64,000 nt of DNA from Flavobacteriaceae bacterium EG-1 (GCF_009649685.1 NZ_WJPK01000001.1:1182760-1246759), one strand, 5' to 3'; counted from the stretch's first letter, positions 34,001-43,791 are shown. Notes: generated from the letters alone by a model not told the origin. A program made the numbers and translations.

Positions 34001-35305
34001 CTACTCAAAAGAGTTTACGGCTGTTTCTGGAAGATGAACAGATATTTTTTCTTGGTTTTTAAAATAAATCTCTTCTACAATTTTATGTAAGTCAGGTATT
34101 ACTGTTCTAGCAATTGGCGAATTACTGTTTAAGAGAACGCAAATACCAATATCAGCAGATGGGTACACAGCAATTTCATTTCGAAAACTATTTACACTAC
34201 CACCATGATGCCATATCGTTTGTTGTTTCTGAGTAATTTCATCTTTAAACTTATGAATACGCCATCCAAAGCCATAATAAGAAGCTAAGTGTCCAGGCCA
34301 ACGTTTATAATACTTTCGTCCAATATTTATATCTACCCTAGGTTTAAATACTTCTTCCAAAGCAGCTTTCTCTAGTACATCTGGGTTATGGCCTAATAAA
34401 AAACGCATCCATTTTGCCATATCTAAAGCACTAGCATTTACGCCACCAGCAGCAATAGCATTATCATAGTGATCATTTAGTTTTTTACTACGCCAACCTC
34501 TTCTACTTTTAGAATGAGGAACAGCAACATTTTTATTTTGTATTAGTGTCTCATAATTTGTGCTAGCAGAACACATTCCTAATGGTCTAAAGAATCTATT
34601 TTCTAGTGATACTCCAATATCATTGCCTGTAATTTTCTTTGTAACTTCTCCAGTAAGTGCAAACATAGCATTTTGATAGCTATACATTTCTCCTGGTTTA
34701 TTTATAGGTGTAACTTCATTAAAACGACCGGCAATCTTTTCTAAAGGAATACCTGCTTCAACAAGATTTGTAAAACTGTGATAAGGGGTTCCTGATGTAT
34801 GAGATAAAATATGGGATAATTTTATGTCTGCAGTATTCTCTTGACTACCTAATTGAAATTGGGGTATATAATCGCTGACTCTATCTTGATAACTTAATTT
34901 ACCTTCATTCTTAAGTTCTGCAGTTAAAACTCCAGTAAAGCCTTTCGACAATGAACCAAGTCTAAAAACAGTTTCGGCATTTACCTTTGCCTTTGTATCG
35001 ATATTTTTTTTACCAAAACCACTTGAAAGTAAAATTGAATCTCCTTTCACAATACTCACCCCTGCCCCTACTATATCACCCGCTTTTAAAGCTTTATCAA
35101 AATAATTAGAAATAGCAATTAGTAATTTTTGTTGCTGTTCTTTATAAATTCGAGATTCTTCTGCATTTAATGCAAATTGTTTTTTATCAAGAAGATTAGC
35201 AGATTCCATTTCTTTAGTAACAGGTTTGTGACCACTAAGAACTAATAAAAACAGAAGTAACATTATTGAGAATGTAAAAACGACTAGAATTTTAAATCGT
35301 CGCAT
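34001..35305 (-). CDS. Serine hydrolase, beta-lactamase class C / DD-peptidase-like, membrane anchored
   Basis: A 434-residue protein with an N-terminal membrane helix (about 5-24) and a periplasmic penicillin-recognising fold. Active-site motifs: SLSK (Ser118 to Lys121), the Tyr-x-Asn motif YQN (210-212) and HHGG near 370. This set fits the large family of esterases, DD-peptidases and class C beta-lactamases. Sequence alone does not show antibiotic hydrolysis. Monocistronic; convergent with the DUF4838 gene and divergent from the Nif3-like gene. Confidence 0.88.
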   Translation of the reverse strand: MRRFKILVVFTFSIMLLLFLLVLSGHKPVTKEMESANLLDKKQFALNAEESRIYKEQQQKLLIAISNYFDKALKAGDIVGAGVSIVKGDSILLSSGFGKKNIDTKAKVNAETVFRLGSLSKGFTGVLTAELKNEGKLSYQDRVSDYIPQFQLGSQENTADIKLSHILSHTSGTPYHSFTNLVEAGIPLEKIAGRFNEVTPINKPGEMYSYQNAMFALTGEVTKKITGNDIGVSLENRFFRPLGMCSASTNYETLIQNKNVAVPHSKSRRGWRSKKLNDHYDNAIAAGGVNASALDMAKWMRFLLGHNPDVLEKAALEEVFKPRVDINIGRKYYKRWPGHLASYYGFGWRIHKFKDEITQKQQTIWHHGGSVNSFRNEIAVYPSADIGICVLLNSNSPIARTVIPDLHKIVEEIYFKNQEKISVHLPETAVNSFE

Positions 35306-35420
35306 AGGTTAAGCTTTTTTTGACGTGGTTATAAAGTTAAATTTAGGGCTATATTACTTTATAAACGGTTCATTCTACTTAATATTTTATTAAATTATCC
35401 GCATCTAAAACTACTAACGA

Positions 35421-36287
35421 ATGAAAACCAGATTGTTAATAATATCAAACTTGCTTTTACCCTTACTAATTTCGGCCCAAACCGAAAAAGTTTTAAAGAC
35501 CTATAGTGCAGAACAATTAATTGAAACGATTATTGATAAAACTGAAGCAAAAAAAATAATCAATACCGTAGATGTAATTAAAGCGGGCAACGCACATGAA
35601 AAAGTAAATGGCATTGTAACCTGTATGTTTGCCACTATGGAAGTACTTAAAACAGCAGTAGCTGAAAAATGCAATTTAATAATTACACATGAGCCCTTAT
35701 ACTATAACCATTTAGATAGTGCTGATAATTTTAAAAATGACCCTGTATATTTAGAGAAAAAGAAATTTATTGAGGATAATAATTTAGTGGTTTGGCGATT
35801 TCACGATTATATACATCGTATAAATCCCGATGGCATAATCTCAGGAATGGTTGACAAACTGCACTGGAAAAAAAATCAATCAAGCAGTAATCCTTATGCA
35901 TTTAGTTTTGAAAAAATCACATTAGAACAATTTTTAAAAAGTTTAAAAAATGCCTTTCCAGAAAATGCTTTTCATGTGGTGGGTAATCCAACTATGAATT
36001 TGACAAATGTAGTGATGGTCCCTGGTGCCTCAGGAACATTGGCGCAAATTAGTCAGTTAAGAAAAAACGAAGTAGATGTTGTAATCGCGGGTGAAGTACC
36101 TCAATGGGAAACGTACGAATATGTTAGAGACGCCAATTTGCAAGGTCGAAAAAAAGCCATTGTATTTATTGGACATATTAATTCAGAAGAAAGTGGAATG
36201 AAATTTTGTGCAGATTGGTTAAGTAAATTTATTACCGATATACCAATTCATTTTGTTGAATGTGGATCTTCTTATTGGAGTTATTAA
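35421..36287 (+). CDS. Exported Nif3-like dinuclear metal centre protein
   Basis: A 288-residue protein whose first 19 residues (LLIISNLLLPLLISAQ) form a signal peptide. The mature part is Nif3/DUF34-like: the metal-binding block IITHEPLYYN (about 93-102) and the C-terminal VIAGEVPQWETYEYVRDA and FIGHINSEESGM segments, which supply the second set of ligands. Nif3 proteins are usually cytosolic, so export is notable. It precedes the pullulanase by 36 nt and may be in the same operon. The function of the family remains uncertain. Confidence 0.82.
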   Translation: MKTRLLIISNLLLPLLISAQTEKVLKTYSAEQLIETIIDKTEAKKIINTVDVIKAGNAHEKVNGIVTCMFATMEVLKTAVAEKCNLIITHEPLYYNHLDSADNFKNDPVYLEKKKFIEDNNLVVWRFHDYIHRINPDGIISGMVDKLHWKKNQSSSNPYAFSFEKITLEQFLKSLKNAFPENAFHVVGNPTMNLTNVVMVPGASGTLAQISQLRKNEVDVVIAGEVPQWETYEYVRDANLQGRKKAIVFIGHINSEESGMKFCADWLSKFITDIPIHFVECGSSYWSY

Positions 36288-36323
36288 AACATTTCAATAA
36301 TCATATATAGTCAAAATTTTAAT

Positions 36324-38285
36324 ATGACAAATTCTCCTTTAATCAATTATTCTTCGAATAAAAATGAAGGAAATATATTTAAAAACTACCCTACTCCAAC
36401 CCAAGCAAATCTATGGTTAGAATATAGTACAAAAAAAACAATATTTAAGCTTTGGTCACCTACTGCTAATGCAGTTAAGTTAAATTTATACCAAAATGGG
36501 TATGGAACCAAAATACTTAAAAGTCATTCACTTAAGTTAACAAAAAAAGGTATTTGGGCCATAGAACTGTTAGGTGATTTAGACGGTATTTATTACACTT
36601 ACCAAGTTATAATTGCAAATAAATGGTTAAGCGAAACACCAGGGATTTATGCTAAAGCAGTAGGTGTTAATGGGCAACGAGCTATGGTTTTAAATTTAAA
36701 AAAAATAAATCCTTCAAACTGGCATTTAGACAAAGGTCCGCAAATAATGCACCCGAATGAAGCCATTATTTATGAGTTACAAATACGAGATTTCACAATA
36801 AACAAGAATTCAGGTTCGTCCAATCCCGGAAAATATTTAGGTCTTGTTGAAGAGAATACAAAAGGTCTAAATGGTATTAAAACAGGAATAGATCATCTAA
36901 AAGAATTAGGAATTACACATGTACATTTATTACCAATTTTTGACTTCTACGCTATTGATGAATCCAAGTTAGAAATTGCCCAATATAATTGGGGATACGA
37001 TCCGCAAAATTATAACGTACCTGAAGGTTCGTTTGCTTCCGATCCTTATAATGCGGCAATTCGAATTCAAGAATTTAAGAAAATGGTAATGGCATTTCAC
37101 ACCCATGGTATTGGAGTAATCTTAGATGTGGTTTATAATCATAGTGGAAAAACCGAATCATCAAATTTCAATAAAGAAGTTCCACATTATTATTATCGAA
37201 TGCATAACAATGGTACGTATTCTAATGCTTCTGGTTGCGGAAACGAAACCGCATCAGAACGGTTAATGATGCGTAAATTTATAGTTGAATCTGTATGCTA
37301 CTGGGCAAAAGAATATCATATAGATGGCTTTCGATTTGACTTGATGGCAATTCATGATATTAAAACTATGAACGTAGTAAGTGATGCACTAAAAAAAATT
37401 AATAAAAGCATAATTATTTATGGTGAAGGATGGACTGCAAATAAATCCATGCTTTCACAAAGCAAAAGCACCTTAAAATCAAACATTAGGAATACACCTT
37501 CAATAGCTGTGTTTTGTGATGAATTAAGAGATGCACTTAAAGGGTCTGTTTTTGTAGAAAATGAAACAGGATTTGTAAGTGGTAAAACAGATGTAGAGGA
37601 AAGTATAAAATTCGGGATTGTTGGTTGTGTAAAACACCCTCAAGTTAATAATGAACTAGTGAATTACTCTGATACTTCTTGGGCAAGTAATCCATGGCAA
37701 GCTATATCTTATGTTTCATGCCATGACAATCACACTTTGTATGATAAATTAAAATTATCCCAACCAACAGTTTCAGAAGAAGTAATTATTGCGATGGATA
37801 AGTTAGCTACTGCTATTGTTATAACATCACAAGGCACAACTTTTCTACATGCAGGAGCCGAATTTTTACGGACAAAAAAAGGAGCAAACAACTCTTACAA
37901 TTTACCAGATGAAATTAACCATATCGATTGGAATTTAAAATTTAAAAATTTAGAAGTATTTGAATATTATAAAAACTTAATTGCATTTAGAAAAAAGCAC
38001 CCTGCTTTTCGAATGAAGACAGGAGAAGAAGTTCGAAATAATTTAGAATTTTTAAAAACAAAAAAAGGATTAATTAGCTATAAACTTAAAAACAATTGCA
38101 ACGGAGATATTTATAAAAACATTCTTGTTATTTATAATGCCGGAAAAAAGGAAGTAAATTACAAGCTTAAAGAAAAATGGCATATTGCCATTTCTGGTGA
38201 CCATTTCTTTTTTGACCAAAATAAACGTTGCGAATCCCAAATAAAAATAGCTCCTATTTCTATGACGGTTCTATTTCAAAAATAA
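36324..38285 (+). CDS. pulA: Type I pullulanase (GH13 debranching enzyme)
   Basis: A 653-residue enzyme that cleaves alpha-1,6 branches of pullulan, starch or glycogen. No signal peptide is seen, so it is probably intracellular. An N-terminal CBM48-like domain (about 30-120) precedes YELQIRDF, the type I pullulanase block (about 148-155). Catalytic residues: Asp339 in DGFRFDLM, Glu368 in YGEGWT and Asp468 in CHDNHT. The spacing matches the family. It follows the Nif3-like gene by 36 nt and is 6 nt from the alpha/beta hydrolase. With the GH13 lipoprotein at 6.2 kb it covers both linkage types of alpha-glucans. Confidence 0.94.
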   Translation: MTNSPLINYSSNKNEGNIFKNYPTPTQANLWLEYSTKKTIFKLWSPTANAVKLNLYQNGYGTKILKSHSLKLTKKGIWAIELLGDLDGIYYTYQVIIANKWLSETPGIYAKAVGVNGQRAMVLNLKKINPSNWHLDKGPQIMHPNEAIIYELQIRDFTINKNSGSSNPGKYLGLVEENTKGLNGIKTGIDHLKELGITHVHLLPIFDFYAIDESKLEIAQYNWGYDPQNYNVPEGSFASDPYNAAIRIQEFKKMVMAFHTHGIGVILDVVYNHSGKTESSNFNKEVPHYYYRMHNNGTYSNASGCGNETASERLMMRKFIVESVCYWAKEYHIDGFRFDLMAIHDIKTMNVVSDALKKINKSIIIYGEGWTANKSMLSQSKSTLKSNIRNTPSIAVFCDELRDALKGSVFVENETGFVSGKTDVEESIKFGIVGCVKHPQVNNELVNYSDTSWASNPWQAISYVSCHDNHTLYDKLKLSQPTVSEEVIIAMDKLATAIVITSQGTTFLHAGAEFLRTKKGANNSYNLPDEINHIDWNLKFKNLEVFEYYKNLIAFRKKHPAFRMKTGEEVRNNLEFLKTKKGLISYKLKNNCNGDIYKNILVIYNAGKKEVNYKLKEKWHIAISGDHFFFDQNKRCESQIKIAPISMTVLFQK

Positions 38286-38291
38286 TTTTAA

Positions 38292-39077
38292 ATGAAATCT
38301 ATTACGCTAATAAATGTACTTTTTCTTTTCCTAATTATAAACGTAGATGCACAAGAAAGTGCATTTGGCGCATTCAAAACTAATGAGTTTACCTTTAAAG
38401 GAAAGAATGCCAAAATTGTATTTCCAAATAAGGCCAATGAAGAACGCTTGTGGATATGGCGTGCACGATTCTGGGGGCATGAACCACAGACAGATTTAGC
38501 TTTGTTAGAAAAAGGATTTCATATCGTTTATGTTGATGTAGCCGGATTATTCGGCAATAATGAGGCTGTAATATTGTGGAATGACTTTTACAACTATTTA
38601 CTAAAAGTTTACGACCTAAATTCAAAAACAGTTTTAGAAGGGATGAGTAGAGGTGGTTTAATTATATACAATTGGGCCAGCCAAAATACCGAAAAAGTAT
38701 TTTGTATTTATGCTGATGCTCCCGTTTGTGATATTAAAAGTTGGCCAGGAGGACTATATGCTGGCCAAGGAAGTGAAAAAGACTGGAACGAATGTTTAAA
38801 AGTCTATGGTTTAAATGAAACAACAGTTTTAGATTATAAGAACATTCCCATAAACAATGCAGTCAAAGTTGCCGAGGCAAAAATTCCAGTTTTACATGTT
38901 ATTGGAGGAGCAGATATTGTAGTTCCTTATAAAGAAAATACAGCCAAGCTTGAGAAAAAGTTTAAGGAAGCTGGTGGAAACATTCAAATAATTATAAAAG
39001 AAGATGTGGGGCATCATCCGCACAGTTTAATGAACCCAAAACCTATAGTGGATTTTATTTTAGAACACACGAAATAA
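38292..39077 (+). CDS. Exported alpha/beta hydrolase
   Basis: A 261-residue protein with a signal peptide ending NVDAQ. The nucleophile elbow is GMSRGG with Ser119, the acid is probably Asp208 (GGADIVVP) and the base His241 or His242 (VGHHPHS), so the catalytic triad looks complete. It could be an esterase acting on acylated sugars. Close spacing to pulA (6 nt) suggests co-expression, but the substrate is unknown. Confidence 0.82.
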   Translation: MKSITLINVLFLFLIINVDAQESAFGAFKTNEFTFKGKNAKIVFPNKANEERLWIWRARFWGHEPQTDLALLEKGFHIVYVDVAGLFGNNEAVILWNDFYNYLLKVYDLNSKTVLEGMSRGGLIIYNWASQNTEKVFCIYADAPVCDIKSWPGGLYAGQGSEKDWNECLKVYGLNETTVLDYKNIPINNAVKVAEAKIPVLHVIGGADIVVPYKENTAKLEKKFKEAGGNIQIIIKEDVGHHPHSLMNPKPIVDFILEHTK

Positions 39078-39119
39078 TATTCAAAAATAATAGAGTTTAT
39101 TAACCTTTAAAAAATACGT

Positions 39120-40175
39120 ATGTATACAAAAAAAATATTCACCGTAAAACAATTGGTAATATGGACAAGGTATGAAACACTTTTTTTTCTATGTATTATA
39201 ATTGGTTTCGTATCGGCTTATTACTTTCTAGATTTATTTTGGGTGAAAATTCCTTGGACACCTTTGGCACTTATTGGTACCGCCGTAGCTTTTGTAATTG
39301 GTTTTCAAAACAATTCGGCCTACGGAAGAATTTGGGAAGCGCGAAAAATTTGGGGTGGTATTGTAAATACATCAAGAACCTTTGGCATGTTTCTACAAGA
39401 CATGATTACAAACGAATATGCTGAAAACCCAGTCCCAGAAAAACAGCTTAAATCTGAAATTAAAATAATTACATACCGGCACATTGCTTGGATGACCGCA
39501 TTACGACATGCAATGCGCTTACCTAAACCATGGGAAACCACTTCGGCTCACAAAACAAATCAAGAATTTAGCGTACGGCCTCCAGAGTTAAATTCTAATT
39601 TAAGTGACGACCTACAGTCCTATTTGTCGGAGGCTGATTTAGATTCAATAATGAACAAAAACAATAAACCTACTGCCCTATTATATCAACAATCGCATCA
39701 TCTTAAAAGACTCAAAGAGCAGGGTATTTTATGGGAATTTTCATTTTTAGAATTGGAAGCATTACTTCAAGAACTATTTACGCTTCAAGGGCAAAGTGAA
39801 CGCATCAAAAATTTCCCATATCCACGGCAATTTGCAACAATGAATCACTTTTTCATGTGGGTATTTGTATTATTACTTCCGTTAGCATTGGTACCACAAT
39901 TTGCAGATATTGGCATTGAACTTAAGGATACATACCCAATAATTGGTAATTTATTTGTGTGGCTATCCATTCCGTTTTACATAATAGTTGCCTGGGTTTT
40001 TCACACTATGGAACGTATTGGAAGAACAGGTGAAAATCCGTTTGAAGGTACTGCCAATGATGTGCCAATTTCAACCATTTCAAGAGGAATCGAAATTGAC
40101 CTTAGACAGAATTTGGATGAAGACCACAAAGATATTCCATTACAATTTCCTGAAAAATTCAACACTCAGTTTTAA
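39120..40175 (+). CDS. Bestrophin-family ion channel
   Basis: A 351-residue integral membrane protein of the bestrophin/UPF0187 family. Helices occupy about 20-45, 50-68, 240-262 and 275-300. The opening (KQLVIWTRYETLFFL) and PWTPLALIGTAVAFVIGFQN, then AYGRIWEARKIWGGIVN, are diagnostic. The C-terminal half has GRTGENPFEGTANDVPI, the conserved acidic/Pro cluster near the cytosolic gate. Bacterial members form pentameric channels, usually for cations or anions; selectivity cannot be read here. The following small gene starts 3 nt after its stop. Confidence 0.92.
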   Translation: MYTKKIFTVKQLVIWTRYETLFFLCIIIGFVSAYYFLDLFWVKIPWTPLALIGTAVAFVIGFQNNSAYGRIWEARKIWGGIVNTSRTFGMFLQDMITNEYAENPVPEKQLKSEIKIITYRHIAWMTALRHAMRLPKPWETTSAHKTNQEFSVRPPELNSNLSDDLQSYLSEADLDSIMNKNNKPTALLYQQSHHLKRLKEQGILWEFSFLELEALLQELFTLQGQSERIKNFPYPRQFATMNHFFMWVFVLLLPLALVPQFADIGIELKDTYPIIGNLFVWLSIPFYIIVAWVFHTMERIGRTGENPFEGTANDVPISTISRGIEIDLRQNLDEDHKDIPLQFPEKFNTQF

Positions 40176-40178
40176 TTC

Positions 40179-40529
40179 ATGCCAAAAACAGAATATCGTG
40201 TATACGTTATAGAACTTTCTAAAAGGGTATTTTCAGAAAACAGGAAGTTTAGAGAAGCCAATCCGCAGTTTAACGGAGTACTCGAATGTTTATATGTGGG
40301 TATGACAAGTAAGTCACCAAAAGAACGATTTATACAACATAAAAAAGGAACCTTAAGTAAAAAAGGTTACAATTTATCTTCTAGTATTGTTCGTAAATAT
40401 GGTGCTTATTTAAGACCTAGTCTGTATAATCATATAGACCCTATGCCAACACGAGCTCAAGCATTAAAAATGGAGAAAATACTAGCATTAGAATTAAGAA
40501 GAAAAAAATATGCTGTTTGGTTTAACTAA
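40179..40529 (+). CDS. GIY-YIG-like small protein
   Basis: A 116-residue protein. VYVIEL at about 8-13 and CLYVGMTSKSPKERFIQHKKG (36 onward) match the paired strands and Arg/His helix of the GIY-YIG nuclease fold; a conserved-type Glu sits in MEKILALE. This suggests a minimal nuclease domain without a DNA-recognition partner. It is tightly coupled to the bestrophin gene (3-nt gap), which may be only chance. Followed by a strong palindromic terminator. Confidence 0.72.
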   Translation: MPKTEYRVYVIELSKRVFSENRKFREANPQFNGVLECLYVGMTSKSPKERFIQHKKGTLSKKGYNLSSSIVRKYGAYLRPSLYNHIDPMPTRAQALKMEKILALELRRKKYAVWFN

Positions 40530-40538
40530 AAAAAATAA

Positions 40539-40572
40539 ACCATCCTAAAATTTTAGGATGGTCTATTTTTTT
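40539..40572 (+). terminator. Bidirectional terminator between the GIY-YIG-like gene and carB
   Basis: ACCATCCTAAAA (40539-40550) is followed directly by its reverse complement TTTTAGGATGGT (40551-40562), with an A tract before and a T tract after. Confidence 0.85.
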
Positions 40573-40586
40573 TTAACCTCTATTAA

Positions 40587-43439
40587 TTACTTGCTCAAAT
40601 ACATCTTCCTTCTTGCATATAAATTGTAAAAAGCATCATCTTTCAGACTATCTATAAACAAAATACTCTCACCAGTACTCTTCATTTCTGGTCCTAAGTT
40701 TTTATTTACATTAGGAAACTTATTAAAGGAGAAAACGGGTTGCTTAATAGCATAACCTTCTAATTTAGGATCAAAGTTAAAATCTTTTACTTTCTTCTCT
40801 CCCAACATAACTTTGGTAGCATAATTTACATATGGTTCTTTATATGCTTTTGCAATAAATGGAACTGTACGAGATGCACGTGGATTCGCCTCAATGATGT
40901 ACACTGTATCATCTTTAATAGCAAACTGTATGTTTATTAAACCAACTGTATTTAATGCCAGAGCAATTTTCTTGGTATGATCTTTAATTTGTTGCATAAC
41001 AAACTCGCCTAAATTAAAAGGAGGTAATGTCGCATTAGAATCTCCCGAATGAACACCACAAGGCTCTATATGCTCCATAATCCCAATGATGTAAACATCT
41101 TCACCATCGCAAATGGCATCTGCTTCTGCTTCAATTGCACCATCTAGATAATGATCTAATAATAATTTATTATTCGGAATTTTACGTAACAAGTCCACAA
41201 CATGCTCTTCTAATTCTTCTTTATTAATAACAATTTTCATGCCCTGACCACCTAATACATACGACGGTCTCACCAATAAAGGAAAATCCAATTCATCTGC
41301 TAAAACTAAAGCTTCATCTGCAGATTCTGCAACACCAAATCTTGGGAAAGGGATATTGTTTTCTAACAATAATTCAGAAAAGCTACCGCGATCTTCGGCT
41401 AAATCTAAAGCTTCAAAACTAGTACCTAATATTTTAATTCCGTATTTAGATAATTTCTCAGCAAGTTTTAAAGCTGTTTGCCCACCTAACTGTACAATTA
41501 CACCTTCTGGGTTTTCATGTTTAATTATATCATATATATGTTCCCAAAAAACAGGTTCGAAATATAGCTTGTCAGCAGTATCAAAATCAGTAGAAACCGT
41601 CTCAGGATTACAGTTAATCATTATAGTTTCATAACCACACTCAGCAGCCGCAAGCACTCCATGAACACAGCAATAATCAAATTCTATACCCTGTCCTATT
41701 CGGTTGGGTCCAGAACCTAATACTACCACTTTCTTTCTATCAGTAACTTTACTATCATTTTCTACAAAACGTTTACCATCTACTGACTCTATTTCTGCTT
41801 CAAAAGTCGAATAGTAATAAGGCGTCATTGCTTTAAACTCTGCAGCACAAGTATCAACCAATTTATATACTCGGTTGATATTCATCTCTACTCGTTTCTC
41901 ATGTACTTCACTTTCGTAGCAATCCAACATATGTGCTATTTGGCGATCAGCAAATCCTTTTTGCTTCGCTTCAAGCATCAACTCACGAGACAAAGTATCT
42001 ACAGTATAATTCGAAATTTCTTTTTCTAAATAATGAAGTTCTTCATATTGTCTTAAGAACCACATATCTATTTTTGTAATATCATGAATGCGACTCAAAG
42101 GAATTCCCATTTGTATCGCATCGTAAATAACAAATACACGATCCCAACTTGGGATTGTTAATTTACTTATTATTTCATCGTAATTTCTATATCCTTTTCC
42201 ATCTGCTCCTAAGCCATTTCTTTTAATCTCTAAAGATTGAGTTGCTTTATGTAAGGCTTCTTGAAAAGAACGGCCTATACCCATAACTTCACCAACGGCT
42301 TTCATTTGTAAGCCTAAAGTTCTATCAGATCCTTCAAACTTATCAAAATTCCATCGCGGTATTTTTACTATAACATAATCTAAAGTTGGTTCAAACAAGG
42401 CAGAAGTTGATTTTGTAATCTGATTATCAAGCTCGTCAAGTGAATAACCTATAGCTAATTTTGTAGCTACTTTTGCTATTGGATAACCTGTTGCTTTAGA
42501 TGCTAATGCAGATGAACGAGAAACTCTTGGGTTAATTTCTATAGCAATTATATCTTCCTTTTCATCAGGACTTACAGCAAATTGCACATTACAACCACCT
42601 TCAAAATCACCAATACTTCGCATCATATGTATAGACATATCTCGCATTTTCTGGAAAGTTCTGTCAGATAAGGTCATTGCTGGGGCTACCGTAATAGAAT
42701 CACCAGTATGAATCCCCATTGGATCCATATTTTCAATTGTACAAATTATAACGACATTATCATTTTTATCTCGTAAAAGTTCTAATTCATATTCTTTCCA
42801 CCCCATCATGGCTTTATCAATCATCACCTCATGAATCGGTGAAATTTCTAAACCACGACTTAAAAGTTCATCAAAATCTTCTTGTTTATAAACAATAGCC
42901 GCTCCTGCACCACCTAAAGTATACGATGCTCTAATTACTAATGGAAAACCAAATTCTTGAGCAATTTCTTTACCTTTTAAGAAAGATGTAGCCGTAGCTT
43001 GTGGAGCCATAGGCACTCCTATTTTAAGCATTAACTCACGAAATTTTTCTCTATCTTCAGTAATATTAATTGCAGCGATATCAACACCAATGAGTTTTAC
43101 GTCAAAATCAGCCCAAATTCCTTTCTCATCAGCCTCAATACATAAGTTTAATGCTGTTTGACCTCCCATAGTAGGTAGTACAGCATCAATTTCAGGATGT
43201 TTTTTCAAAATCTCAATAATCGACTTTGTTGTAAGTGGCTTTAAATAAACATGATCCGCCATGGAGGGATCTGTCATTATCGTTGCCGGATTACTATTGA
43301 TTAAAACAGTTTTGATTCCGTCTTCGCGTAAAGAGCGTAAAGATTGTGATCCGGAATAATCAAATTCACATGCTTGACCAATTACAATAGGGCCTGAACC
43401 AATAATTAAAATAGTGTTTAAATCTTCTCTTTTTGGCAT
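40587..43439 (-). CDS. carB: Carbamoyl-phosphate synthase large subunit, lacking the C-terminal MGS-like regulatory domain
   Basis: A 950-residue enzyme that makes carbamoyl phosphate from bicarbonate, ATP and glutamine-derived ammonia for pyrimidine and arginine synthesis. The two duplicated synthetase halves are plain: ILIIGSGPIVIGQACEFDYS (about 10-29) and VVLGSGPNRIGQGIEFDYC (from about 570), each followed by ATP-grasp domains, with the oligomerisation domain between. E. coli CarB has about 1,070 residues; the protein here ends at the second ATP-grasp (STGESILFIDSLKD...). The allosteric domain that binds UMP and ornithine is therefore missing. carA is not adjacent. Confidence 0.95.
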   Translation of the reverse strand: MPKREDLNTILIIGSGPIVIGQACEFDYSGSQSLRSLREDGIKTVLINSNPATIMTDPSMADHVYLKPLTTKSIIEILKKHPEIDAVLPTMGGQTALNLCIEADEKGIWADFDVKLIGVDIAAINITEDREKFRELMLKIGVPMAPQATATSFLKGKEIAQEFGFPLVIRASYTLGGAGAAIVYKQEDFDELLSRGLEISPIHEVMIDKAMMGWKEYELELLRDKNDNVVIICTIENMDPMGIHTGDSITVAPAMTLSDRTFQKMRDMSIHMMRSIGDFEGGCNVQFAVSPDEKEDIIAIEINPRVSRSSALASKATGYPIAKVATKLAIGYSLDELDNQITKSTSALFEPTLDYVIVKIPRWNFDKFEGSDRTLGLQMKAVGEVMGIGRSFQEALHKATQSLEIKRNGLGADGKGYRNYDEIISKLTIPSWDRVFVIYDAIQMGIPLSRIHDITKIDMWFLRQYEELHYLEKEISNYTVDTLSRELMLEAKQKGFADRQIAHMLDCYESEVHEKRVEMNINRVYKLVDTCAAEFKAMTPYYYSTFEAEIESVDGKRFVENDSKVTDRKKVVVLGSGPNRIGQGIEFDYCCVHGVLAAAECGYETIMINCNPETVSTDFDTADKLYFEPVFWEHIYDIIKHENPEGVIVQLGGQTALKLAEKLSKYGIKILGTSFEALDLAEDRGSFSELLLENNIPFPRFGVAESADEALVLADELDFPLLVRPSYVLGGQGMKIVINKEELEEHVVDLLRKIPNNKLLLDHYLDGAIEAEADAICDGEDVYIIGIMEHIEPCGVHSGDSNATLPPFNLGEFVMQQIKDHTKKIALALNTVGLINIQFAIKDDTVYIIEANPRASRTVPFIAKAYKEPYVNYATKVMLGEKKVKDFNFDPKLEGYAIKQPVFSFNKFPNVNKNLGPEMKSTGESILFIDSLKDDAFYNLYARRKMYLSK

Positions 43440-43504
43440 TCTGATACTTCTTTATTAAGGATACTAGTTGATTAACAAATTTTTCTAAAATTTGAGCAAA
43501 AAAA

Positions 43505-43532
43505 AAGTGCTACTTCTAAAAAAGTAACACTT
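43505..43532 (-). terminator. Terminator after rpmH
   Basis: AAGTGCTACTT (43505-43515) pairs with AAGTAACACTT (43522-43532) with one mismatch. On the minus strand it is followed by a long T tract, as expected for rpmH. Confidence 0.75.
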
Positions 43533-43556
43533 CAATATTATAAAAAAATACAATCA

Positions 43557-43715
43557 TTATTTTTTATGTCGTAATTCAGATGATACGGTAAGCTTCTTTC
43601 TTCCTTTAGCTCTTCTTCGGGCTAATACCTTTCTTCCATTAACTGATGCCATACGCTCTCTAAAGCCGTGCTTATTTTTACGTTTTCTTTTTGATGGCTG
43701 ATATGTTCTTTTCAT
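43557..43715 (-). CDS. rpmH: 50S ribosomal protein L34
   Basis: A 52-residue, strongly basic ribosomal protein. The opening [20 protein letters not shown] and the following [19 protein letters not shown] are unmistakable L34. Length is slightly longer than E. coli (46) because of a C-terminal [11 protein letters not shown] extension common in Bacteroidota. It has the best promoter in the window, and a hairpin terminator separates it from carB. No rnpA or dnaA lies nearby, so it is away from the classical origin arrangement, as usual in this phylum. Confidence 0.97.
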   Translation of the reverse strand: MKRTYQPSKRKRKNKHGFRERMASVNGRKVLARRRAKGRKKLTVSSELRHKK

Positions 43716-43761
43716 TTTTTGCTACGTTTATTAAGAATCTCACCTTGGTAAATTCCGGCTG

Positions 43762-43791
43762 CAAATATACAAAGACTTTTTTCTTCTCCAA
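43762..43791 (-). promoter_or_regulatory. rpmH promoter, TTG-N19-TATATTTG
   Basis: Minus-strand TTG (43791-43789) and TATATTTG (43769-43762) are separated by exactly 19 nt, a full consensus match. The transcript starts near 43755, leaving a 40-nt leader. Confidence 0.8.

Noticed and set aside
34001-35305. Serine hydrolase as an antibiotic-resistance beta-lactamase
   Set aside because: The motifs fit the whole class C/DD-peptidase/esterase family; nothing points to antibiotic hydrolysis.
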